A stretch of 20,246 nucleotides of DNA from JAZNOQ01 sp045589215 (lineage in GTDB: Bacteria > Bacillota > Clostridia > Oscillospirales > CAG-272), in NCBI GenBank assembly GCA_045589215.1, contig JAZNOQ010000056.1, forward strand, positions 1 through 20,246, read 5' to 3'. The notes beneath the pieces are model-generated. The model searched no databases and was not told the origin of the DNA. It saw only the letters and a list, made by a program, of their open reading frames with translations. Both the position numbers and the translations under genes were made by a program. The first letter of the stretch is position 1. The number at the start of each line of letters is the position of its first letter. Below are positions 13,920-20,246 of this stretch, piece by piece.

Positions 13920-16196
13920 TTAAAGAAGCGAAAGATCAAAGGAGTCGATCAGCTGTGCGGCATCTGCGACGACCTCTGCATAAGGACGGGGATCCATCTT
14001 CATTTCAGCGAGGGGCGTATCAAAATACTTCTTGCAAATGTCTTCGAAGGTACCCTTGATGCGTTCCTTTTCGAACGGTCTATTTTCGGTAATCGCGTTC
14101 TTTACCTCGGAGAACATAGACTTCATTTCCGGGATGTAAAGATATGCGGCGTTTTCATAGATGTGGGAACGGCAATAGATGCAGGAAGCGTTTTCCTTGA
14201 GCGTTTCTTCGAAGGTCGGGTTTGTTTCCTCGATGCTTCTGAGACGCATGAGAGACTCATACATAGAATAATCCTCGTGAGACGCGAGAAGCTCTGTGAA
14301 CAGTGCCAAAAGATCCTCAGCGTTTTGCATCATCTCAGCGATACGTTCGATCGGTGCGTCTACGGCGTAATGATATTCGCTGTGGAAGATAGCAGTGTTG
14401 ATGTATCTGCTGATGATGGTCCGCGCGATATCGTAAAAATCACGTCTCGTGAGCTCGTCCGATATGGGAAGCGAAGCAAGCTTCTTGAGGAGCGCAACTG
14501 CAGTTCTCTGCAGCGGCTCTGCCTGTTCGACCTTCGCTTGATAGAGACTCGCCGCCTCTTTCGAAAAGCCCACTCGTCTCATCATCGTCGGGAAAAGGTC
14601 GTGGCCGTCTTCGTGGTAAGTTTTCTTGATGCTCCACGCAGTCAGCGCAACGATCGGCATAAAGTCTCTCCAAAGCGCGCGCATATCCTCTGCAATATCT
14701 GCGGGATAGCGGTCGGTGCAGTAGAGATCGGTCATTTCGGGAATGCTCAGTGTTTCTCCGTTCCACGCATTTCTCGTAAAGTAATCGATCACGAACGGGT
14801 CCCCATGTGAAAGCTCAGGCCACAGAATCAGCCCTTTGCACATCGGATCGTCCTTTGCAAGCTTCAGCCGTTCGTTTGTGAGCTCGTAGTAGCCTCGGAT
14901 CTCCGTAGACGGCTCGAAGGCGCTGAAAATACCGAAAATCCACGGGAACTTGTTCATAATATCCCATGCTGTGAAATTGTTTTTTTTGACCGTGTCGGAG
15001 GTGTAGTCTAAAATGATCGACTGACTCGGATCAAGCTCCGAAACAAGCTCTTGGACCTCTTCGGGGGAGAAATGCATCCAGAGATCCCAACTTGCGATCA
15101 GAAGGGGAGAGTTCGGATACTGCTCCTTCACACGTGTGGCGATCTTGCGGTAGACGTACAGCTTCATACGTCTGTTTTCCTCGGGATCGGCAGAATACTT
15201 CCGCTCTCCGAGTCCGATCGTGTGGAAGAGCTCTGGCTTTCCGTACTCCTTAATGTGGGTTTCGGTCAGCCTCATATAATTTTCGAAGTTTTCCTTCTGA
15301 CGGATATCCCAAACGCGTCCCGTGGGATCATTGTAGACGCGGTTGGACTGCGGGAGAAGATCCGGCTTCACTTTTTCGAGGAATTCGAGCGGAGTTCTTG
15401 AGTACCAGTGCGAGACGGTACCACAGTCCTCGGGGTGCATCAGATCGCGTTCAAATACATATTCAAGTATCTTTTTCCGAAGCTCGCCGCGATATTCAAG
15501 CGACCAGAACAACGTTCTGTCGTCATATCCGGGGCCCGTTCCCGGGAGCTTTTCGTCTCTTTCGGGATAAGGAACGATATCGGGGAAGGCCTTCTGAAAG
15601 AGGTCGTCCATACCGATGCGGAGCATAACGAGATTGAGACGCTTCTTCAGAACCCAATCGATTTCGGTGCACCAATCCTCAAATCCCCAATGCTCTGCCT
15701 GGAAGCGATGTAGGCTTCGGTGTGCAAAATACCGTATGCCTCTGTAGTCAAAGCGCGGAGACTCGGTAACGTCGATGCCCGACTGTACAAGCTCGCCCTT
15801 CGGGATACGGTCGCCGTCCCAGAAATAGCGGCAACCGCAGAAGCACTCGAAATAGCGGTATACAGCGTATATTGCAGCGCGAGGACGGCCGCCCGCAAGG
15901 AAAAGAAACTGCTTTCCGTCGAGCTCTGCCGTTCTGATGCAGTAATCGTCGGTTCCGTAGCGAATGCCGAAGCTGTTGATGCTCTTATTCAGATAATAGC
16001 CTGCCGTTACGTTATTGACGGCATCGTTTCCGATCAGTACGGTGAATTCCTCACGCGCACCGAGAGACAGATATTCGTCGTCCGATATGATCTCGGCACG
16101 GTCTCCCGAAACCGTGTTTGCGAGAGAAGCAAACGTCTCTGCCGCGATTCTGTATGCGCGGTGAGAACCGGAAGGATAAACGATAGTAAATTTCAT
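13920..16196 (-). CDS. GH89-like glycoside hydrolase (alpha-N-acetylglucosaminidase superfamily), copy 1
   Basis: A 758-residue, apparently cytoplasmic enzyme. The N-terminal alpha/beta domain (1-145) ends in the motif seen before many GH20/67/84/89 barrels (FLFLAGGRPRAAIYAVYRYFE at 97-117, then GCRYF). The barrel follows (about 150-480): WGFEDWCTEIDWVLKKRLNL at 170-189, ELFHTIGLGER with Glu331, LLIASWDLWM, and GLILWPELSHGDPFVIDYF with Glu461. Glu331 and Glu461 sit where NAGLU-type GH89 enzymes place their two catalytic glutamates. A helical C-terminal domain (480-758) completes it. GH89 cleaves alpha-linked GlcNAc; this protein is a divergent relative, so specificity is uncertain. The start is ATG 16196 after AAGGAGG; an upstream in-frame ATG (16217) lacks a ribosome site. 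It has its own promoter and operator. Confidence 0.85.
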   Translation of the reverse strand: MKFTIVYPSGSHRAYRIAAETFASLANTVSGDRAEIISDDEYLSLGAREEFTVLIGNDAVNNVTAGYYLNKSINSFGIRYGTDDYCIRTAELDGKQFLFLAGGRPRAAIYAVYRYFECFCGCRYFWDGDRIPKGELVQSGIDVTESPRFDYRGIRYFAHRSLHRFQAEHWGFEDWCTEIDWVLKKRLNLVMLRIGMDDLFQKAFPDIVPYPERDEKLPGTGPGYDDRTLFWSLEYRGELRKKILEYVFERDLMHPEDCGTVSHWYSRTPLEFLEKVKPDLLPQSNRVYNDPTGRVWDIRQKENFENYMRLTETHIKEYGKPELFHTIGLGERKYSADPEENRRMKLYVYRKIATRVKEQYPNSPLLIASWDLWMHFSPEEVQELVSELDPSQSIILDYTSDTVKKNNFTAWDIMNKFPWIFGIFSAFEPSTEIRGYYELTNERLKLAKDDPMCKGLILWPELSHGDPFVIDYFTRNAWNGETLSIPEMTDLYCTDRYPADIAEDMRALWRDFMPIVALTAWSIKKTYHEDGHDLFPTMMRRVGFSKEAASLYQAKVEQAEPLQRTAVALLKKLASLPISDELTRRDFYDIARTIISRYINTAIFHSEYHYAVDAPIERIAEMMQNAEDLLALFTELLASHEDYSMYESLMRLRSIEETNPTFEETLKENASCIYCRSHIYENAAYLYIPEMKSMFSEVKNAITENRPFEKERIKGTFEDICKKYFDTPLAEMKMDPRPYAEVVADAAQLIDSFDLSLL

Positions 16197-16233
16197 ATAG
16201 CCTCCTTTTTTGTACACGCTTTTTATTGTTTAT

Positions 16234-16239
16234 ATTATA
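16234..16239 (-). promoter_or_regulatory. -10 box of the GH89-like copy 1 promoter
   Basis: The minus strand reads TATAAT, about 38 bp before the start codon, with no consensus -35. The operator copy B begins 35 bp upstream, matching the layout at the other two operators and suggesting activator dependence. Confidence 0.7.
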
Positions 16240-16272
16240 AACTCAATTTAGAGAAAAGAAAACCCTAAAATC

Positions 16273-16300
16273 AATCAAATTAGGCGGATTTTTTGGTCAT
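16273..16300 (-). promoter_or_regulatory. Operator copy B, shared AraC-type site
   Basis: The minus strand contains ATGACCAAAAAATCCGCCT, matching copy C at 16 of 19 positions, followed by a TTTGATT half-site. The half-sites are 22 bp apart, 1 bp more than in copies A and C. The position, 35 bp upstream of the -10, is conserved although the surrounding sequence is not. Confidence 0.65.
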
Positions 16301-16351
16301 ATGGTATCATAACTCCTCCGCTTCTGCAAAAAAGCTTGATTTTGTAAATCA

Positions 16352-16401
16352 AAGGCAATATCAAACCCTGTGCGGGAATGATATTGCCTTATTTTGTTTT
16401 T
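16352..16401. terminator. Intrinsic terminator, repeat copy 3
   Basis: A 12-bp outer stem AAGGCAATATCA (16352-16363) pairs with TGATATTGCCTT (16379-16390) around a CCC/GGG inner pairing. The plus-strand tail is ATTTTGTTTTT; the minus-strand tail is TTTGATTT. It lies just after the stop of GH89-like copy 2 and before the operator of copy 1, so it would separate the two genes into independent transcripts, although the better T-tract faces the other way. Confidence 0.8.
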
Positions 16402-16416
16402 GAAGTCGTAAAGATA

Positions 16417-18684
16417 TTAAAGCTCGAGCGACTTGATCAATTCAGCGGCACGAAGAACGACCTCGGAATACGGAGCGGACTCTTTCTGCATTTCAGCGAA
16501 CGGGACCGCAAAATAGCGTTCACGGATCTTTGCGTACCCTTCGGTGACTGCCGCTTTATCAAGCGCAGTGCCTGCCTTCGCTGCTTTCTTGACCTCTGAA
16601 TACAAATGCTGCATTTCGGGGAGGTACAGATATGCCGCGTTCTCGTAAATGTAAGAACGGCAGTACAGACAGGTGGCGTTTTCCTTCAGAGTCTCTTCAA
16701 AATTGGGGTTGGTCTCGGTGACAGTACTCAAGCGCTTGAGAGACAAGAGAAGCGAATAATCGCTGTGGGTATTGAGGAGATCGATCATAGTTTCCATCAA
16801 GGCTTCTCCGGTCGCCATAACACGTTCAAGCGCGTCGATCGGCGCATCCGTAGCAAAGAGATATTCCGCCTTCTCGATCGAAGCGTTGATATAACGTCCG
16901 ATGACTGTTCTCGCAATATCGTAGAGATCGCGTCGTGTCAGTTCGTCGCTCATCGCGATCTTTGACAACTGCGAGAGGATCTCTGCTGCCGAAGCCTTTA
17001 GTTCAGCCGGCTTTACGGTCTTTTCGTAATAGACCTCTGCCTTCTCCTTGCTGAAGTCTGCCTTGGATGACAATTTGAAGAATGTATCGGTTCCCACATT
17101 CGGAATCGCATTGCCAACGCTCCATGCGGTGAGTCCTACGATGGGCATAAAGATGTTCCAAAGCGCGGACATCTTTTCTTTGATGGAAGCAGGGTAGCGA
17201 TCCTCACAGTATCGGTCGATCTGCTCGGGGATAGACTTTGTGTCATGCTCCCACGCATTTCTTGCAAGATATTCGATTACAAAGGGGTCACCGTGTGAAA
17301 GCTCGGGCCACAGAATGAGACCCTTGCACATCGGATCGTCCTTTGCGAGCTTCAGACGCTCGTTCGTGAGATCGTAGTATCCGCGGACCTCCGAATTTGC
17401 CTCATATCCGCTGAAGATGCCGAATACCCACGGGAACTTGTTCATAATGCCCCAATTCGTGAAGTTGTTGGCTCTCGTCGTGTCGGACGTATAGTCGAAA
17501 ATGATTGACTGACTCGGATCAAGCTCGGAAACAAGCTCCTGTACTTCTTCGGGGGTGAAATGCATCCAGAGATCCCAAGCGGCGATCAGAAGCGGCGCGT
17601 TCGGATACTGCTCCTTCACGCGTGTGGCGATCTTGCGGTAGACGTACAGCTTCATACGTCTGTTTTCTTCGGGATCTTCGGAATACATCCGCTCTCCGAG
17701 GCCAATCGTGTGGAAGAGCTCGGGCTTTCCGTATGCGTTGATGTGGGCTTCGGTCAGCTTAAAGTAGTTGTCGAAGTTTTCCTTCTTTCGAATATCCCAG
17801 ACGCGTCCCGTAGGATCGTTGTAATGCTTGTTGGACTGCGGGAGCATATCAGGGTTCACCTTGTCAAGGAATTCGATCGGCGTTCTCGAGTACCAGTGGG
17901 AGATCGTTCCGCAGTCTTCGGGATGCCAAAGGTCGCGCTCAAAGGCGTATTCGAGAATTCTCTTTCGCAATTCGCCACGGTATTCAAGCGACCAGAAAAG
18001 GGTACGCTCGTTGTAACCCGTTCCTGTTCCGGGCAGTTTTTCGTCTCTTTCGGGATAGGGAACGATATCGGGGAAGGCCTTTTGGAAGAGGTCGTCCATA
18101 CCGATTCGGAGCATAAAGAGATTGAGGCGCTTCTTCAGTACCCAATCGAGCTCGACCGTCCAATCCTCAAAGCTCCAATGCTCTGCCTGAAAACGGTGCA
18201 GACTGCGGTGAGCAAAGTACCGAATGCCTCTGTAATCAAAGCGCGGGGACTCGGTAAGGTCGATGCCGGACAGCGTAAGCTCACCCTTCGGGATACGGTC
18301 TCCGTCCCAGAAGTAGCGGCATCCGCAGAAAAGCTCAAAGTACCGATATACGGCGTATATCGTAGCACGGGGACGACCGCCCGCAAGGAAAAGGAAGGGC
18401 TTTCCGTCGAGCTCTGCCGTTCTGATGCAGTAATCGTCAGTTCCGTAGCGAATGCCAAAGCTATCGATCTGCTTTTTGAGATAAAATCCTGCCGTTACGT
18501 CGTTTACGGCATCATTTCCGATCAGTACAGTGAATGTTTTATCCACCTCGCGAGAGAGGTACTCGTCGTCGGTCATGATCTCAGCGAGATCTCCCGAAAC
18601 CGCGCCGAGGAGAGACGCGAACGTATCTGCCGCGATCTGATATGCACGGTGTGAGCGGGAAGGATAAACGATGGTAAAGTTCAT
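16417..18684 (-). CDS. GH89-like glycoside hydrolase (alpha-N-acetylglucosaminidase superfamily), copy 2
   Basis: A 755-residue paralogue of the next gene downstream. Over residues 1-480 the two align without gaps at about 84% identity by hand count; the C-terminal helical domain is much more divergent. The candidate catalytic Glu331 (GLGER) and Glu461 (WPELSHGDP) are both kept, as are the N-terminal domain and the EDW..E/D.DW barrel motif. No signal peptide or membrane segment is present. The start is ATG 18684, after AAGGAGGCAAT; an in-frame ATG at 18711 would lie close to the transcript start and lacks a ribosome site. Conserved barrels with diverged C-termini suggest the same chemistry with a different leaving group or partner. 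Confidence 0.86.
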   Translation of the reverse strand: MNFTIVYPSRSHRAYQIAADTFASLLGAVSGDLAEIMTDDEYLSREVDKTFTVLIGNDAVNDVTAGFYLKKQIDSFGIRYGTDDYCIRTAELDGKPFLFLAGGRPRATIYAVYRYFELFCGCRYFWDGDRIPKGELTLSGIDLTESPRFDYRGIRYFAHRSLHRFQAEHWSFEDWTVELDWVLKKRLNLFMLRIGMDDLFQKAFPDIVPYPERDEKLPGTGTGYNERTLFWSLEYRGELRKRILEYAFERDLWHPEDCGTISHWYSRTPIEFLDKVNPDMLPQSNKHYNDPTGRVWDIRKKENFDNYFKLTEAHINAYGKPELFHTIGLGERMYSEDPEENRRMKLYVYRKIATRVKEQYPNAPLLIAAWDLWMHFTPEEVQELVSELDPSQSIIFDYTSDTTRANNFTNWGIMNKFPWVFGIFSGYEANSEVRGYYDLTNERLKLAKDDPMCKGLILWPELSHGDPFVIEYLARNAWEHDTKSIPEQIDRYCEDRYPASIKEKMSALWNIFMPIVGLTAWSVGNAIPNVGTDTFFKLSSKADFSKEKAEVYYEKTVKPAELKASAAEILSQLSKIAMSDELTRRDLYDIARTVIGRYINASIEKAEYLFATDAPIDALERVMATGEALMETMIDLLNTHSDYSLLLSLKRLSTVTETNPNFEETLKENATCLYCRSYIYENAAYLYLPEMQHLYSEVKKAAKAGTALDKAAVTEGYAKIRERYFAVPFAEMQKESAPYSEVVLRAAELIKSLEL

Positions 18685-18721
18685 ATTGCCTCCTTGTTTT
18701 TGCGCTAGCACAGCGGTTTTT

Positions 18722-18727
18722 ATTATA
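18722..18727 (-). promoter_or_regulatory. -10 box of the GH89-like copy 2 promoter
   Basis: The minus strand reads TATAAT, 36 bp downstream of operator copy C, with only T-rich sequence at the -35 position. The implied transcript start is near 18715, giving a leader of about 30 nt. Confidence 0.7.
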
Positions 18728-18763
18728 ATAAAACAAAATTCGAAAAAAAGAAATTGAAAAATC

Positions 18764-18791
18764 GGTCAAAGAGGTGGACTTTTTGGTCAAA
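18764..18791 (-). promoter_or_regulatory. Operator copy C, shared AraC-type site
   Basis: This is the clearest copy. On the minus strand TTTGACC occurs twice, exactly 21 bp apart, separated by AAAAAGTCCACCTC. Direct repeats two helical turns apart just upstream of a promoter without a -35 hexamer are typical of AraC-type activation. It faces the GH89-like copy 2 promoter. Confidence 0.75.
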
Positions 18792-18866
18792 ACGAAAAAA
18801 ACACTATATCCGAGCGAGATTTTCAATTAATGATAGAAAATGAAGGATAAATCAAACAAAAATTGA

Positions 18867-18895
18867 TTGACTTTTCGTTGATTTCCACTTATAAT
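18867..18895 (+). promoter_or_regulatory. Promoter of the XRE-kinase/murQ operon
   Basis: TTGACT (18867-18872) is followed after 17 bp by a perfect TATAAT (18890-18895), 34 bp before the start codon. An inverted repeat ATCAA-N7-TTGAT (18851-18867) touches the -35 and is a weak candidate for the XRE-type operator. Unlike the GH89-like promoters this one has a good -35, so it needs no activator. Confidence 0.8.
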
Positions 18896-18929
18896 TGACA
18901 TATAAACTTCTTTCCGAGGGGGAATAGAA

Positions 18930-20069
18930 ATGATAGATAATCTTCTGATTGGAAAAAGAATACGGGAAATGAGAAAAGAGAAGGAAATCACGCAAAATGA
19001 ATTTGCCGAGGTTCTTCACGTCAGCTTTCAGGCGGTCTCAAATTGGGAGCGCGGTGTCGCGCCGCCCGATCTCGATAACCTGTATAGGATCGCCCGCTAT
19101 TTTGGCGTTCTGGTCGACGATCTGCTTCGTCCCGCCCCGGGGCGTCTGCTCCTCGGCGTTGATGGCGGTGGTACAAAGACCGAATTCGTCGTAGCGACCG
19201 AAGAGGGAAATGTCCTGAAAAGGCTCGTTTACGGCGGAAGCAATCCGAATGACATCGGAGTAAAGAAAACAGCGGCACTGCTCAGCGACGGCATCCGAGA
19301 GATCCTCACGGAATTTCCGTCGGTGTGTTCGGTCTTTTGTGGGATCTCGGGAGCTGCGGCGGGCGATAATCGCGGTAAGATCCTCGATGCCCTCACCGAG
19401 CGTTACCCGATGCTTCGTATTGCCGTTGAGACCGATTCGGCAAATCTTTTCGCCTCGGATGATTCTGCGGATATGGCAGTCATCAGCGGAACGGGCTCGG
19501 TCGTTTACGTAAAGCGTGAGAACCGCCTCACAAGAGTCGGAGGATGGGGTTATCTGATCGACTCGGGTGGTAGTGCTTACGATATTGGCCTCGATGCTTT
19601 GAGGACTGCGCTTCAGGAGGAGGATTCTCTGAAAACGCCTTGTCGAATGAGTCAGCTTCTTCGGGAAAAGCTTGGAGCCCCCACGGTATGGGACGCAGTC
19701 GGCAGGATCTATGCGGAGGGGAAGTCCTACATTGCCTCCCTCGCCGAGGTGGCTTTCCTCGCGTACAGGGAGGGGGATACGGAGGCGGAGCGCGTGATAT
19801 CGAGAAACGCTGCTCGGCTTGCGGAGCTTCTGAACATTGGCATTCGACAATACGGAGCCCGCCCACGTGCTGTGGTCGGCGGTGGGATCTTTGAGCATCA
19901 CGGCGATATTATGATCCCGTGTATTCAGAGAAGCGTCGAGATCGAGCTTGTCTCAAGCGGACTTCCGCCTGTTTACGGCGCATGTCGGCAGGCAATGCGT
20001 GGATTTGAAGCAGATATTCCAAAGACATTTTACGAAAAATTCATGGAAACCTATAGGAGCAGAATATGA
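18930..20069 (+). CDS. XRE helix-turn-helix fused to BadF-type N-acetylhexosamine kinase
   Basis: A 379-residue two-domain protein. Residues 7-66 are a complete Cro/C1 helix-turn-helix (IGKRIREMRKEKEITQNEFA, then VSFQAVSNWERG and VLVDDLL). From 72 on it is a BadF/BcrA-type ATPase kinase like N-acetylglucosamine/N-acetylmuramic acid kinases: DGGGTKTE (78-85, phosphate loop 1), GGSNPNDIG (102-110), CGISGA (137-142), Asp169, SGTGS (186-190, phosphate loop 2) and GGWGYLIDSGG (204-214). All kinase motifs look intact. It overlaps murQ by 4 bp (ATGA), so MurNAc or GlcNAc is the likely substrate, as for MurK-type kinases. The fusion suggests an enzyme that also senses its substrate and controls transcription, probably including its own. 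Ribosome site GAGGGGG. Confidence 0.9.
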   Translation: MIDNLLIGKRIREMRKEKEITQNEFAEVLHVSFQAVSNWERGVAPPDLDNLYRIARYFGVLVDDLLRPAPGRLLLGVDGGGTKTEFVVATEEGNVLKRLVYGGSNPNDIGVKKTAALLSDGIREILTEFPSVCSVFCGISGAAAGDNRGKILDALTERYPMLRIAVETDSANLFASDDSADMAVISGTGSVVYVKRENRLTRVGGWGYLIDSGGSAYDIGLDALRTALQEEDSLKTPCRMSQLLREKLGAPTVWDAVGRIYAEGKSYIASLAEVAFLAYREGDTEAERVISRNAARLAELLNIGIRQYGARPRAVVGGGIFEHHGDIMIPCIQRSVEIELVSSGLPPVYGACRQAMRGFEADIPKTFYEKFMETYRSRI

Positions 20070-20228
20070 AAACAATACCGAAAACAGAGATGAGAAATCC
20101 TCTCAGCACGCATATGGACAAAATGAGTACGGAGGAAATGGCACGGCTTGTGATCACAGCCAATTACGAGGCGGTCAGAGCCGTTGAGGATGCCGCTCCT
20201 GCAATCGCACGCGCGGTCGACGCCATCG
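20066..20228 (+). CDS. murQ: N-acetylmuramic acid 6-phosphate etherase, N-terminal fragment at contig end
   Basis: The first 54 or so residues of MurQ, a SIS-family lyase that cleaves the lactyl ether of MurNAc-6-phosphate to give GlcNAc-6-phosphate and lactate during cell-wall recycling or use. The family opening is recognisable: TEMRNPLSTHMDKMS (7-21), then LVITANYEAVRAVEDAAPAI and ARAVDAI. AGGAG lies 7 nt upstream, and the ATGA overlap with the kinase stop shows translational coupling. The frame runs into adapter sequence at 20229, so the apparent ending VGGQA is not biological. The catalytic SIS domain is off the contig; identification rests on the N-terminal segment and the kinase neighbour. 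Confidence 0.8.
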
Positions 20229-20246
20229 AAGTCGGAGGCCAAGCGG
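20229..20246 (+). other. Sequencing-adapter remnant at the right contig end
   Basis: The last 18 bases, AAGTCGGAGGCCAAGCGG, equal the first 18 bases of the MGI/BGI DNBSEQ adapter and point outward, as expected from read-through of a short insert. They should be trimmed. The adapter sequence is from memory of the platform, but the matching copy at the other end makes chance very unlikely. Confidence 0.93.

Noticed and set aside
16336..16352. Short palindrome TTGATTT-TGT-AAATCAA next to terminator copy 3
   Set aside because: A 7-bp stem in AT-rich DNA is expected by chance and is not found at the other terminators.
17560..18654. 364-codon plus-strand open frame opposite GH89-like copy 2, and a similar one at 13899-14810 opposite copy 1
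   Set aside because: Both are antisense to large conserved genes and resemble each other only because the sense genes are paralogues.
1..20246. Terminal inverted repeat suggesting a transposon or linear plasmid
   Set aside because: The repeated sequence is library adapter at both ends; there is no transposase, target duplication or other mobile hallmark.
1..20246. CRISPR arrays, tRNA, rRNA, riboswitches
   Set aside because: No regular repeat-spacer pattern, tRNA-like cloverleaf or recognisable riboswitch core was seen; the intergenic stretches are explained by promoters, operators and terminators.

Overview
This 20,246-bp window looks like one complete metagenome contig. Both ends carry an outward-facing MGI/BGI (DNBSEQ) library-adapter sequence, so the genomic insert runs from about base 20 to base 20,228. 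Strong AAGGAGG-type ribosome sites, TTGACA/TATAAT promoters, many AraC-family regulators and a fused XRE-kinase suggest a Bacillota (Clostridia-like) bacterium of moderate GC, probably from a gut or other host- or plant-polymer-rich habitat. The taxon is an inference from style. No phage, IS element, CRISPR array, rRNA or tRNA was seen.

Layout. (1) 3863 down to 20, minus strand: a five-gene operon of a TIM-barrel protein with glycosidase-like features, a sugar-phosphate SIS protein, a PfkB/ribokinase-like kinase, a short protein resembling a lone Gfo/Idh C-terminal domain, and a Gfo/Idh oxidoreductase cut by the contig end. (2) 4077-4823 plus: an AraC regulator, divergent from operon 1. (3) 5641-4889 minus: a second AraC regulator, divergent from (4). 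(4) 5814-9936 plus: two tandem duplicate SDR dehydrogenases, a class I 3-dehydroquinate-dehydratase-like enzyme, a serine beta-lactamase-like hydrolase, a truncated SDR remnant and a metallo-beta-lactamase-fold hydrolase. (5) 10692-9940 minus: a third AraC regulator. (6) 10817-13844 plus: Gfo/Idh dehydrogenase, zinc-less MDR dehydrogenase and quinone-oxidoreductase-like MDR. (7) 16196-13920 and 18684-16417 minus: two paralogous large GH89-like (alpha-N-acetylglucosaminidase superfamily) enzymes without signal peptides, each with its own promoter. (8) 18930-20228 plus: an XRE helix-turn-helix fused to a BadF-type amino-sugar kinase, overlapping by 4 bp with the start of murQ.

How it fits together. 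An imported glycoside or amino-sugar conjugate could be cleaved in the cytoplasm by the GH89-like and TIM-barrel enzymes. The released sugar could be phosphorylated by the BadF or PfkB kinase and processed by MurQ and the SIS protein, while the dehydrogenase operons oxidise other sugars or aglycones. No transporter is present, so uptake must be encoded elsewhere. The best evidence for a coordinated system is regulatory. The same operator-like sequence (core TTGACCAAAAAGTCCACC, with half-sites about 21 bp apart) lies 33-36 bp upstream of the -10 box at three separate promoters: operon 1 and both GH89-like genes. One of these sites overlaps the promoter of the divergent AraC gene at 4077, the obvious candidate regulator. 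Three nearly identical terminator hairpins also recur in the window. Identities and distances were counted by eye; family assignments rest on recognised motifs, not database searches.
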